Below, one piece after another: positions 42,537-49,966 of a stretch of DNA of 49,966 nt. Position numbers and translations under genes: made by a program. Source of the DNA: Caryophanales bacterium UBA6356 (GTDB taxonomy: Bacteria > Bacillota_I > Bacilli_A > RFN20 > CAG-826); NCBI GenBank assembly GCA_002440125.1, contig DJRQ01000053.1, positions 1 through 49,966 on the forward strand. The letters are read 5' to 3'. The notes beneath the pieces were generated by a model that did not search any database, was not told the origin of the DNA, and saw only the letters and a list, made by a program, of their open reading frames with translations. How positions within the stretch are numbered: the first letter of the stretch is position 1; each line of letters starts with the position of its first letter.

Positions 42537-43720
42537 TAGAGCAAACGAAGGACACTCTCCTTGAAGTCGGTTTCAGTTCCTTAAACCACGTTGGCGAAGA
42601 GCTTTGTGGCGACCATGTCGAAACCCGTTATAGCGAGGATGGAAAACTCACATTGGTGTTGGCCGATGGCCTAGGAAGTGGCGTTCAGGCCTCTATTCTA
42701 AGCACCTTGACTTCCAATATGCTTTCTTCGCTTATATCTGGTGGACTCTCTCTTGATGAAGCGGTCGAAAGCATCATCAAAACTTTGCCTCTTGCCAAAA
42801 ATCGAGGGAATGTCGCCTATAGTACTTTTACGATATTGGAAGTCCTTCCAGACTTTTCCTTCCATCTTGTCAATTACGATAATCCAACACCTGTTTTTAT
42901 TTCCGAAGGAAAAGTCATTCCGATTGGATATAACGAGCGTATGGTCCTTGGGAAAAAGGTGTTTTTGGCCGAAGGGAAGCTGAAACTAAACGATACCATC
43001 GTCATGATGAGCGATGGCGTGCTCCACGCTGGGGTTGGCGAGACGCTTAACTTCGGCTGGAGCGAAGAGGAGATCGCCAGTTATATGGACGCTTTATACG
43101 ATCCCTCGATATCCAGCAAAAATCTCGCAACTTTGTTAACCGATCATTGCGATACTCTCTATAATGGAAGGCCGGGAGACGACACGACTTCGGCCGTCCT
43201 CCGGAGACGAAAGAGGGTACGCGTCCACTATATGGTGGGACCAGCGACCTCGAAAGACGATGACGAGAAGATGATGAAGCAATTCTTTGGCGAAGCCGAC
43301 CGTTATGTCATTAGCGGCGGCACCAGCGCGAAAGTGGCGGCGCGTTATCTTCATAAGGAAGTCGGAAGCGATTTGGATTATGTGGATCCTTCTATCCCAC
43401 CCATTTCCCATATCGATGGCGTGGACTTGGTGACCGAAGGCGTTATCACTTTGAATCGTCTTGTGATGATGGCCAAAGATCATCTTTCCTCGAACAAAGG
43501 CTATTTCGATTGGAGCTATAAGCAAGATGGCGTTTCCCTTCTTGCGAAGGTCCTCTTCGAAGAAGCCAGCGATATCGATTTCTATGTTGGCTGCGCGGTC
43601 AACCCCGCTCACCAAGACCCGAAATACCATATCGATATCACCATCAAGCTTCAACTCGTGGATGAACTAGCGAAGCTCTTCAAAGCGATGGGCAAAAGGA
43701 TGAGCGTCCATTATTTCTAA
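42533..43720 (+). CDS. PP2C/SpoIIE-type serine phosphatase of the hydrogenase cluster
   Basis: The 395-residue protein has an N-terminal PP2C-type phosphatase (about 10-230) with the metal-site motifs LVLADGLGSG, VMMSDGVLHAG and GRPGDDTTSAVLRR. The C-terminal part (about 235-395) carries the extra domain typical of phosphatases that sit beside sensory hydrogenases (VISGGTSAKVAARYL). The usual RsbW-like kinase partner is not in this operon. It probably turns the signal from HydS into dephosphorylation of a regulator. It overlaps HydS (ATGA) and lies 12 bases before the hydrogenase gene. Confidence 0.87.
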   Translation: MIEQTKDTLLEVGFSSLNHVGEELCGDHVETRYSEDGKLTLVLADGLGSGVQASILSTLTSNMLSSLISGGLSLDEAVESIIKTLPLAKNRGNVAYSTFTILEVLPDFSFHLVNYDNPTPVFISEGKVIPIGYNERMVLGKKVFLAEGKLKLNDTIVMMSDGVLHAGVGETLNFGWSEEEIASYMDALYDPSISSKNLATLLTDHCDTLYNGRPGDDTTSAVLRRRKRVRVHYMVGPATSKDDDEKMMKQFFGEADRYVISGGTSAKVAARYLHKEVGSDLDYVDPSIPPISHIDGVDLVTEGVITLNRLVMMAKDHLSSNKGYFDWSYKQDGVSLLAKVLFEEASDIDFYVGCAVNPAHQDPKYHIDITIKLQLVDELAKLFKAMGKRMSVHYF

Positions 43721-43732
43721 AAGGAGTAAAGT

Positions 43733-45175
43733 ATGGCCATGTTGAAATTCGATACCCAAGTGCAAGAACTCAAATACCATGTTCTTAAGGAAGTGGCGAA
43801 AAGCTATTATAACGGTACTTTGGAGAAGGATATCCCCGATATTCCTAAGAAAATAGCCCCTGGTCCCAGACCGACGATGCGGTGTTGCATTTATAAAGAA
43901 AGAGCTATTGCCGCCGATCGCGTCAAACTCGCCATGGGTGGCGACAAAAACAACAAAAACATTTTGGAAGTCATCGATGCCGCTTGCGATGAATGCCCGA
44001 TTGGCGGCATGCAAGTAAGCGACGCTTGCCGTGGGTGTTTGGCCCATCGTTGCCAACAAGCCTGCCACATGAACGCCATTAGTTTCGACGAGCATTTACA
44101 CGCCCATATCAATAAGCAAAAATGCGTCAATTGCGGCCTTTGCGCGAAGGCTTGCCCTTATGGCGCCATCTTAAATTACCGTCGTCCATGCGAAGTCGCG
44201 TGCAAGGTTAAGGCCATCCATGAACGGGAGGATGGCATTAGCGAAATCGACGAAAGCAAGTGCGTCCGTTGCGGCGCTTGTAGCTATAGTTGCCCCTTTG
44301 GCGCCATTATGGATAAGAGCTTTATTCTACAATGCATCGATTTGATGAAAGGGAATGAGGCTGGCAAATGGAACGCATATATGGTGGTGGCGCCAAGCAT
44401 TTCTTCGCAATTCCATTACGCTAAACTCGGCCAAGTAATCACCGGTATTAAGAAACTCGGTTTCCATGCTGTTTTGGAAGCCGCTTTAGGGGCGGATATG
44501 GTTGCTTATAACGAAGCCAAGGAACTGGCTAAAGAGGGTTTCTTGACGTCGAGTTGCTGCCCAGCTTTTGTCCGCTATGTGAAGACGGCTTTCCCAGAAC
44601 TTGCCGAGAAGGTCTCAAGCTCTCTTTCGCCGATGGCCGCCCTTGCCAAATATATCAAGGAAACGGATCCGACGGCGAAAGTGTGCTTTGTCGGTCCTTG
44701 CATTGCCAAAAAGATGGAGCAAGAGGAAGGAGAATCGTCCAAATACGTCGACTGCGTGATAACTTTCGAAGAGCTCCAAGCCCTTATCGATAGCCGCGAT
44801 ATCGTCCTCTCTTCTCTTCCTGAATCGAATTTGGATAATGCTTCTTATTTCGGAAGAATATTCGCGCGATGCGGTGGCTTAAGCGAAGCCGTCAAGGAAT
44901 CATTAAAAGAGCAGAACATCGATTTCGAGGTCAAAGGCGTCTCTTGCAATGGCTTAGAAGAATGCCGTCGCGCTTTGATGGCGAATAAAGGGCCGAATAA
45001 GCCAAATAACTTTATCGAAGGCATGGCGTGCGTCGGTGGTTGCATCGGCGGGCCTTGTTGCTTAACCCATGAGCTTCGGGATGCCGCAAGCGTCGATAAA
45101 TACGGCCATGAATCGAAAGAGACGACTATCAAAGGATCGCTTAAGAATATCTTGGTTCTAAATGGGGAGGAGTAG
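43733..45175 (+). CDS. [FeFe]-hydrogenase, group B-like, with several [4Fe-4S] clusters
   Basis: The 480-residue enzyme is rich in N-terminal Cys: CDECP (85-89), CRGC-x4-C (99-107), two ferredoxin motifs (Cys131/134/137/141 and Cys177/180/183/187) and Cys153/157. The H-domain follows with TSSCCP (272-277, proton-relay Cys275 and ligand Cys276), GPCIAKKME (Cys323) and EGMACVGGCIGGP (Cys433, Cys437). All catalytic positions are present, in contrast to the upstream sensory protein. The motif style fits group B (CpIII-like) enzymes. It probably evolves H2 from reduced ferredoxin or takes part in electron exchange. The maturases HydEFG are not in the window. The terminator overlaps its last codons. 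Confidence 0.9.
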   Translation: MAMLKFDTQVQELKYHVLKEVAKSYYNGTLEKDIPDIPKKIAPGPRPTMRCCIYKERAIAADRVKLAMGGDKNNKNILEVIDAACDECPIGGMQVSDACRGCLAHRCQQACHMNAISFDEHLHAHINKQKCVNCGLCAKACPYGAILNYRRPCEVACKVKAIHEREDGISEIDESKCVRCGACSYSCPFGAIMDKSFILQCIDLMKGNEAGKWNAYMVVAPSISSQFHYAKLGQVITGIKKLGFHAVLEAALGADMVAYNEAKELAKEGFLTSSCCPAFVRYVKTAFPELAEKVSSSLSPMAALAKYIKETDPTAKVCFVGPCIAKKMEQEEGESSKYVDCVITFEELQALIDSRDIVLSSLPESNLDNASYFGRIFARCGGLSEAVKESLKEQNIDFEVKGVSCNGLEECRRALMANKGPNKPNNFIEGMACVGGCIGGPCCLTHELRDAASVDKYGHESKETTIKGSLKNILVLNGEE

Positions 45176-45192
45176 TGCTTCTCCTCTTTTTT
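45167..45192 (+). terminator. Rho-independent terminator overlapping the hydrogenase stop codon
   Basis: GAGGAG (45167-45172) and CTCCTC (45181-45186) pair around the TAG stop (45173-45175) and are followed by six T. The T-run also contains the stop of the minus-strand methyltransferase gene. Confidence 0.8.
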
Positions 45193-45901
45193 ATTTCGTC
45201 AAAGAGAAATAATAGAGACCTATTGAAACGGCATTGTCGAGATTCAAGGAATCCACTTTCAAGCTTTGCTCGATGAATAAAGGTTCCCCGATTTTTAAAA
45301 AGCTGTCTGGAAGGCCTTTTGCTTCATTGCCAAAAATCAAAGAATAAGGGGTTTTTGCGGTGATTTTTGACAATTTCGTTTGAGCTTTGAGCATGAAGGG
45401 ATAGCAATGGTTTTCTGGAAACTCTTTTTGGTAATCTTCGAAAGAATCGTAATAGCGGAAAGGAAGACGAAAGAGCGCGCCCATGGAACTGCGTACGACT
45501 TTGGGGTCAAAGATATCGGCGGCCGGTCGGATTATGGCAAGGCCATCGATTTCGAAAGCGGCCGCGCTCCGGATAATGGTCCCTAAGTTTCCTTGGTTCA
45601 TGGGGTTATTCAAAACGAGATGATTGCCTTTTGGCAAGCTCTCCTCATACTTTTGGAATTCCCCGATGACCATGGTATTTTCTTTTTCGCTAAGATCTTT
45701 GAAGATCCTTTGATTATTGGTGATAAAAGGAAGATGATTTTCTTTCGCGAGCCTTTCTAATTTCAAGTAGGTTTCGTCATGGTGTTGCTTCTCGCTTACA
45801 TAGATTCTTTTGGCTTTTTCTTTTTTATGGAGCAAAAGCTCGAAAGTGAGAGTCGTGCCAAGCGTGAAAGATGTATCGTTCTTCTTTTTGTATTCGTTCA
45901 T
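45191..45901 (-). CDS. TrmH/SpoU-family RNA 2'-O-methyltransferase
   Basis: The 236-residue SPOUT methyltransferase has an N-terminal substrate-binding L7Ae-like part and the three knot motifs: NPMNQGNLGTIIRSAAAF (motif 1), LIFGNEAKGLP (motif 2) and DSLNLDNAVSIGLYYF (motif 3). The start is set at 45901 rather than the in-frame ATG at 45919. TATAAT lies between the two and the predicted transcription start falls exactly on the A of 45901; there is no ribosome site. The target (rRNA or tRNA) cannot be told from sequence. It converges with the hydrogenase operon. Confidence 0.88.
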   Translation of the reverse strand: MNEYKKKNDTSFTLGTTLTFELLLHKKEKAKRIYVSEKQHHDETYLKLERLAKENHLPFITNNQRIFKDLSEKENTMVIGEFQKYEESLPKGNHLVLNNPMNQGNLGTIIRSAAAFEIDGLAIIRPAADIFDPKVVRSSMGALFRLPFRYYDSFEDYQKEFPENHCYPFMLKAQTKLSKITAKTPYSLIFGNEAKGLPDSFLKIGEPLFIEQSLKVDSLNLDNAVSIGLYYFSLTK

Positions 45902-45907
45902 AGGTGA

Positions 45908-45913
45908 ATTATA
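45908..45913 (-). promoter_or_regulatory. -10 box (TATAAT), leaderless arrangement
   Basis: On the minus strand TATAAT is followed by six bases and ATG, so the first transcribed base should be the first base of the start codon. Confidence 0.6.
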
Positions 45914-45980
45914 AAGCATTTTCTTTTTTTATCCGTTCCATTTTCTTTTTTTCTTATCTATTTCTAAGTGAGGAGAAAAT

Positions 45981-46346
45981 ATGAGCGATTTTGATGATGT
46001 GATGCTTGGAAAAATCCCTGAACGGGTGAAAAAGATATTGGCTTTAAAGCTAGGGAACAACGACCGTTGCTATTTGAAGGAGAAGCGAGCGAGGGATTTC
46101 GCCTGTCGCTGGAAGGATTCTTATCTATTGAAAATCGGAGAAGGAAGAAAGATGCTTCGCTCGCCCCGTTATGTTGCCAAAGACGAAAAGAGCAAAACCC
46201 TTTATTTTCTAAGGGATTATCCCCTGAAAGAAGGCGGAATCCGTTTTGCTGGAGCCGTCCTTTCCTATCGAAAACAATTGGAACTTTTGGATATCAAAAC
46301 CTTTGAGGGCAAGAAACTTTTCGATATCGTTTGGCTTCGTCTTTAA
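45981..46346 (+). CDS. Hypothetical basic protein (121 aa)
   Basis: The 121-residue soluble, basic protein starts after a strong GTGAGGAG ribosome site. Features are CRWKDSYLLKIGEGRKMLRSP in the middle and a Phe/Tyr-rich C-terminus. I do not recognise a family. Its stop overlaps the convergent membrane-protein gene by four bases. Confidence 0.62.
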   Translation: MSDFDDVMLGKIPERVKKILALKLGNNDRCYLKEKRARDFACRWKDSYLLKIGEGRKMLRSPRYVAKDEKSKTLYFLRDYPLKEGGIRFAGAVLSYRKQLELLDIKTFEGKKLFDIVWLRL

Positions 46347-47038
46347 TGCTTATGCGCGATTTTTCCTGCCAATAAGGAACTTAAGAGCAATAGCAAAGTG
46401 GCGCTTAGAACATAGATGGTAAGAAGAGAGAAACAAGCGGTCACGACGCCATTCCAGCCGTCGTTTCCATTTAAAATGGCGTTATTGGCGAATGTTTTAG
46501 GGTCAAAAACGGCCGTGGCATAGGAATAAGCCTCGCCTCGAATGAGGTGATTGAGATAGGAGAAAAGGTAATAGAGAATGGGGAGAGAGGTGACGCTTAT
46601 AAGATGCAATTTTTTAAGCGTCCCCTTTTCGCCAAAGCAAAGCCAATCGAAGAAATAAGCGATCGGGAAAAGAACGATCGATAACAAGGTATAGGCCAAA
46701 TCCATCTGCGTGCCGAAAAAGGAGGCGTTTGTGAAAAAGCAATATAAGGAGTGCCCAAACATGAGTCCTAATTCCAAAGAAAGGCAAACGAAGGTTATGG
46801 CAGGGTAAACACCGGCAGCCATCCGGTGGATGCCTCGCTTTAAGGAAATGGCGTTAACGATGACCTCTATTAAGACCAGAATGGTTGAGCATAAGGTAAG
46901 AAGGCTTGTGTAGTTTCGGAAAGTGTTGAAAGGGGAGATGACGCTATCTTGGATGCCAAGGATCGCCAAAGTGGCAGTGCCTAGCGCAAGAAGCAGTATG
47001 CGATAAATTAATGAGGCTACTTGATTTCGGATAACCAT
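46343..47038 (-). CDS. Pr6Pr / FAR-17a-like six-TM membrane protein
   Basis: The 231-residue integral membrane protein has six hydrophobic segments. The sequence FDWLCFGEKGTLKKLHLI, followed by a long helix and a loop before YVLSATLLLLL, fits the Pr6Pr/FAR-17a/AIG1-type family of six-helix proteins in Bacillota, whose eukaryotic relatives hydrolyse lipids. No ribosome site precedes the ATG; AAAATACT lies close upstream, so it may be leaderless. Function is unknown. Confidence 0.65.
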   Translation of the reverse strand: MVIRNQVASLIYRILLLALGTATLAILGIQDSVISPFNTFRNYTSLLTLCSTILVLIEVIVNAISLKRGIHRMAAGVYPAITFVCLSLELGLMFGHSLYCFFTNASFFGTQMDLAYTLLSIVLFPIAYFFDWLCFGEKGTLKKLHLISVTSLPILYYLFSYLNHLIRGEAYSYATAVFDPKTFANNAILNGNDGWNGVVTACFSLLTIYVLSATLLLLLSSLLAGKIAHKH

Positions 47039-47212
47039 ATCGAGTATTTTGTCTTATTTCATTTGCTTTTCAAGTAAAGAAGAGGTTATGAATATCCCTA
47101 TTTGATATTCAACTCCTTACATTGATGATTTATAGGCCATTCTCATCTAGAATGAGCCTTATCTTATGATTATCAAACGCCATCTTGTTGACGATCAGTA
47201 TCCTCCTAAAAA

Positions 47213-47662
47213 ATGAAAAAAACTCGAATCGCGGTACGCGCTTTAGCGGAGGTTGAGCCAAAGAGATATCTCCTTCACGAGATTAGACGGAATGACTCTT
47301 TCGGAAAATATGATTATTTTGAGCTTCCGGGTGGCAAGGTGGAAAAAAGGGAGCCGTATCTAGTGGCTTTAAAAAGGGAACTTCTCGAGGAAACCGGCTA
47401 TATCTTCTCCGAGGCGAAATATCTAGGATATGTTGTGGATTCTTATAATGTTTTAGGCTGGAAGAATAAGACGCATTATTTTCTGGTGGGGGGATGTAAG
47501 AAAATCCAAGATCCATCTTTCGTAAGCGCGGGGGACAAACTCATTGCAAAGACCTTGATCCTATCGAAGGAAGAAGCCATAAAAAGGCTAGAGGGAACAG
47601 AAAACGATGGGATTGCCGCTCTCGTAAAAAGAAGAGAATTCCCATTTTGGGATGCCTTATGA
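47213..47662 (+). CDS. Nudix hydrolase
   Basis: The 149-residue protein has a complete Nudix box GX5EX7REUXEEXGU at residues 41-63 (GKVEKRE, then RELLEETGY), so metal-dependent hydrolysis of a nucleoside diphosphate linked to another group is expected. The rest of the fold (LVGGCKKIQDP, late Trp) is of normal length. There is no ribosome site before the ATG. The specificity is unknown. The 180 bases after it hold no gene. Confidence 0.88.
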   Translation: MKKTRIAVRALAEVEPKRYLLHEIRRNDSFGKYDYFELPGGKVEKREPYLVALKRELLEETGYIFSEAKYLGYVVDSYNVLGWKNKTHYFLVGGCKKIQDPSFVSAGDKLIAKTLILSKEEAIKRLEGTENDGIAALVKRREFPFWDAL

Positions 47663-47842
47663 GCCAGAAAGCTTTTTTTGCCCTATAAGCCAAGACGATA
47701 GGCTTTCGCTCCTTTATCCCCTGGACCCAAAGAACTTGCCCCTCAACCGAAAAATGGCTCGTTTGCTATCTAATCTAAGAACCTTGGCGTGCTTAGGAGA
47801 TTGAGAAAAAGGATATATGCGCTTTTGATGGAAAAGGATCGA

Positions 47843-48604
47843 TCAATTGCTTTCGGTTCCTCTGGTTGCGAGATTTCTCCCTCCGTCAACGATCAAGTCG
47901 TGTCCTGTGATGAAACGGGCTTTGGAGGAGGCCAAGAACATAATCGCGTTTGTTATGTCCCTCGGCGAGGGAGTCATATGTAAATAATTGGTGTAGTCCA
48001 AATTGCCATTTGTCGCGTTTTTCGTTGGAATCATGCCTGGGCAAACGCAGTTGACGTTGATGCCGAATTTTCCTAGTTCCTTGGCCATCGATTTGCTCAT
48101 CGAGACAACGCCGCCCTTCGCAGCGGCATATTCGCTATGCATAATGTGGCCTTCTAACCCCACAACCGAGGAAGTGTTTATTATTTTGCCATATTTGGCC
48201 TCAATCATGTATTGGGCGCATTTACGGCAAAAATAGAACGTTCCGAATAAGTTGACGGCAATGATGTTTTGGAATACTTCATCGCTTTGTTCATAAAAGT
48301 AATGTCTGTTTTTCCGCGCCGAACCGCCAGCTAGATTGACTAAAATATCAACTTTGCCAAAGTCTTTGACGATTTCTTCTACCGCATCATCGACTTCTTT
48401 GGAAAGAAGGATATTCGCCAAGTACAATTTTGCTTCGCCACCGGATTGCTTGATCTCCTCGACAACTTGATTTCCTAATTCCTTGTTGCAATCGACAACG
48501 GCCACTTTCGCCCCGCACTTTGCGAATTCCTTAGCGCAATCGGAACCGATGCCGCCAGCGCCTCCGGTTATAATGACCACTTGATTGTTGAATTCACTTT
48601 CCAT
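47843..48604 (-). CDS. Short-chain dehydrogenase/reductase (SDR)
   Basis: The 253-residue classical SDR has the cofactor motif TGGAGGIG (13-20), Asp38 after the second strand (favouring NAD), NLAGG (90-94), catalytic Ser145/146 (NTSSVVG) and Tyr159-x-x-x-Lys163 (YAAAK). The late PGMIPT and DGG segments are typical. AAGGGAGG lies before the ATG. It is divergent from an AraC gene 110 bases away, which probably controls it. The substrate may be a sugar acid or hydroxy acid, as in KduD- or BacC-like enzymes. Confidence 0.9.
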   Translation of the reverse strand: MESEFNNQVVIITGGAGGIGSDCAKEFAKCGAKVAVVDCNKELGNQVVEEIKQSGGEAKLYLANILLSKEVDDAVEEIVKDFGKVDILVNLAGGSARKNRHYFYEQSDEVFQNIIAVNLFGTFYFCRKCAQYMIEAKYGKIINTSSVVGLEGHIMHSEYAAAKGGVVSMSKSMAKELGKFGINVNCVCPGMIPTKNATNGNLDYTNYLHMTPSPRDITNAIMFLASSKARFITGHDLIVDGGRNLATRGTESN

Positions 48605-48698
48605 AAAGGCCTCCCTTTTTTCATAAAGATATTAAATTCGCACGGTTTTTGAAATTGCCAAGATGCTAATTTTTATAGAAACTGCTTTTTTAATTTTT

Positions 48699-48706
48699 TA
48701 TATTAT
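48699..48706 (+). promoter_or_regulatory. AT-rich -10 region (TATATTAT) of the right-hand AraC gene
   Basis: TATATT (48699-48704) and the overlapping TATTAT (48701-48706) lie 8-10 bases before the ATG at 48715. The predicted mRNA leader is 2-4 bases and contains no ribosome site. Confidence 0.4.
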
Positions 48707-48714
48707 TGTTGTCT

Positions 48715-49479
48715 ATGAAAAATATATTGATTACCAACGTCAAATCCATAACCTGTCCTTTTTCTTTTGCCAATTCGGGAGGAAGGAGAGTTAAACGGGC
48801 CAATCACGCGTTGATTTTTAAATTCGAAGGGGAAACAATTTACGAGTCGAATCGAAAAACAATGATTTCTAATGCCGAAAAAATCGCATTTTTGCCGAAA
48901 GGTTGCGATTATATTTGGAAATCGAAAATAGGTGGGCACTTTTATTCGATCGAATTCGAAGGCGAACTCGATGAGGCGGAAATGAAGCTATTCAAGTATC
49001 CCTATAAAGACAAGCTGTCAAAGATCTTTAGCGATTTTGAATTCGAGTCTTTGAAAAATAGCGAGTTGAAGAAGTTTTTGATGGTGCAATGCGCTTATAG
49101 GGTTTTATATGAATTGCTTATCTTTGAAGCCAATCACACTTTCCTACCGACTAGTAAGAAAAACGATATTCAGAAAATAATCGAATACATAAACAAAAAC
49201 ATCGCTTCTGCTTTGTCGAACGAAACATTATCCGAAAAATTTGGCTACAGCGTTTCTTATTTCCGCGCCGTTTTTTATAAAGTCATGGGCGTATCCCCGA
49301 TGCAATACGTCAATCGGATAAGAATGGAAAAGGCGGTTGAAATGCTCGATAGCGACTATGGCACTATAACCGATTTAGCCGAATCGCTTGGATATCAGAA
49401 CGTCTATCATTTTTCTAATGCCTTCAAAAAATACTACGGTTTAAGTCCTTTGCGGTACAAACACGAATTTTTAAGGTAA
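48715..49479 (+). CDS. AraC-family transcriptional regulator
   Basis: The 254-residue regulator has an N-terminal cupin-like sensor (about 1-120) and a C-terminal double HTH (SEKFGYSVSYFRAVFYK, GVSPMQYVNRIRMEKA, ITDLAESLGYQNVYHFSNAFK). The start at 48715 gives the normal length; in-frame TTG codons upstream overlap the -10 region. It is divergent from the SDR gene and is a distant paralogue of the regulator at 5479-6285. Confidence 0.9.
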   Translation: MKNILITNVKSITCPFSFANSGGRRVKRANHALIFKFEGETIYESNRKTMISNAEKIAFLPKGCDYIWKSKIGGHFYSIEFEGELDEAEMKLFKYPYKDKLSKIFSDFEFESLKNSELKKFLMVQCAYRVLYELLIFEANHTFLPTSKKNDIQKIIEYINKNIASALSNETLSEKFGYSVSYFRAVFYKVMGVSPMQYVNRIRMEKAVEMLDSDYGTITDLAESLGYQNVYHFSNAFKKYYGLSPLRYKHEFLR

Positions 49480-49966
49480 CTTTCGATAAAAAGCCTCTAA
49501 GGGACGGGAATGGGGACAAAGAACTATTCGCTTTCTCTTGATTAAGGCACATTTTGTTTCCGCCGATGTCGGGTTTCATGTAACGCCTTTATATACGAAA
49601 AGGCCATCGAAGACTACAAAAATTAGGAGCATTCGACAGACAAAAACCCACCAATATTGATTATTTGCTGGTTTTTCGTGCTGGATTAATTCGTTTCTGC
49701 AAAGCGACATCGACAAAAACATCATAACTGAGAAAAATGTCGACTTTGGAATGTTTCTAAAATCCTGGGTGATGACGGATTATATCCCTAAACGCTAGAA
49801 AAAGGAGCTTTTTACCTGTCCTAACTTTTATTCTGTTCGAACCTCTTGGCTGGATTATTCGAAAATCTATCCGGGAAGTGGATTGGAGAGATCTTCTTGC
49901 GCTTATGGATCAAAAGCCCTATGGATCGATTTTCAATGTATCTTGGTTCGTGAGTTCGAACCAGTG
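49480..49966. other. Right-edge stretch with possible gene fragments
   Basis: No complete gene is supported. At 49661-49798 a protein-like frame without a start reads SDIDKNIITEKNVDFG and KSWVMTDYIPKR before a stop. From about 49806 two plus-strand frames are open to the window end, one containing FEPLGWIIRKSIREVDWRDLL, after an AAAGGAG but without an ATG. These look like pieces of one or two broken genes, or a gene that continues beyond the window. I cannot name a family. Confidence 0.3.

Noticed and set aside
47663..47842. Possible terminator (AAGCC...GGCTT) after the Nudix gene
   Set aside because: The stem is only five bases and is not followed by a T-run.
1..49966. Use of the Mycoplasma genetic code (TGA = Trp)
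   Set aside because: TGA ends several well-defined proteins (for example HydS at 42536 and the M20 enzyme at 23570) and Trp is coded by TGG throughout.
1..49966. CRISPR arrays, tRNA or rRNA genes, intact insertion sequences
   Set aside because: No regularly spaced repeats, cloverleaf-like segments, rRNA signatures or transposase-like proteins with terminal inverted repeats were recognised.

Overview
The window looks like a chromosomal piece of an uncultured, low-to-mid GC, Gram-positive fermentative anaerobe, most likely a gut Bacillota (Bacilli/Erysipelotrichia/RF39-like). The evidence is indirect: many lipoproteins with Gram-positive lipoboxes, AGGAGG-type ribosome sites inside operons, YesM/YesN signalling, MsmX-type and Mgl-type sugar ABC transporters, Rex, AdhE and oxygen-sensitive [FeFe] hydrogenases. 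TGA acts as a stop codon throughout, so the Mycoplasma code is excluded. No rRNA, tRNA, CRISPR array or intact mobile element was seen.

Layout. 1-360: decayed DNA, including the end of a C5-cytosine methyltransferase. 397-5482: a diverged type I dehydroquinase-like aldolase, a large SGNH-esterase/GLUG lipoprotein and an FAD-dependent oxidoreductase. 5479-6285 (minus): an AraC regulator, divergent from a very long plus-strand glycan-use gene run (6423-24477). That run encodes a Gfo/Idh oxidoreductase, a DMT exporter, a quinone-oxidoreductase-like enzyme, surface lipoproteins, two GH43 glycosidases, a carbohydrate ABC transporter (binding protein, two permeases, ATPase with an inserted helical segment), a second GLUG lipoprotein, a DUF4867-like protein and an M20 amidohydrolase. 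24480-26675: small membrane proteins and gene fossils. 26839-35812: a sugar-sensing and uptake locus consisting of a YesN/YesM two-component system, a galactose-binding-protein-like sensor lipoprotein and an Mgl-type transporter. 35886-37022: two unknown genes. 37299-45175: a redox/fermentation operon (rex, adhE, a [2Fe-2S] protein, a sensory [FeFe]-hydrogenase, a PP2C phosphatase and a group-B-like [FeFe]-hydrogenase). 45191-49479: assorted single genes (TrmH-like methyltransferase, unknown, Pr6Pr-like membrane protein, Nudix, SDR, AraC).

How it fits together. Surface lipoproteins and the secreted GH43 probably capture and trim plant or host glycans. The MsmX-type transporter imports oligosaccharides, the cytoplasmic GH43 and oxidoreductases finish them, and the Mgl system brings in galactose/glucose-like monosaccharides under YesMN control. 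Electrons leave through AdhE and hydrogen under Rex and the hydrogenase sensor. Sites resembling CcpA cre boxes lie near the promoters of the long operon, of mglB and of rex-adhE.

Most notable points. (1) The transporter-associated MglB-like protein (31355-32545) appears to be circularly permuted: the N-terminal third of normal MglB sits at its C-terminus, with nearly every sugar-contact residue conserved, while the sensor paralogue next door keeps the normal order. (2) Several first genes of transcription units have a -10 box 5-7 bases before the ATG and no Shine-Dalgarno, which implies leaderless mRNAs. (3) The MglC permease has an extra N-terminal region of about 215 charged, helical residues, and the MsmX-like ATPase has a charged helical insertion. 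All functional statements are from reading the sequence; no database search was run.
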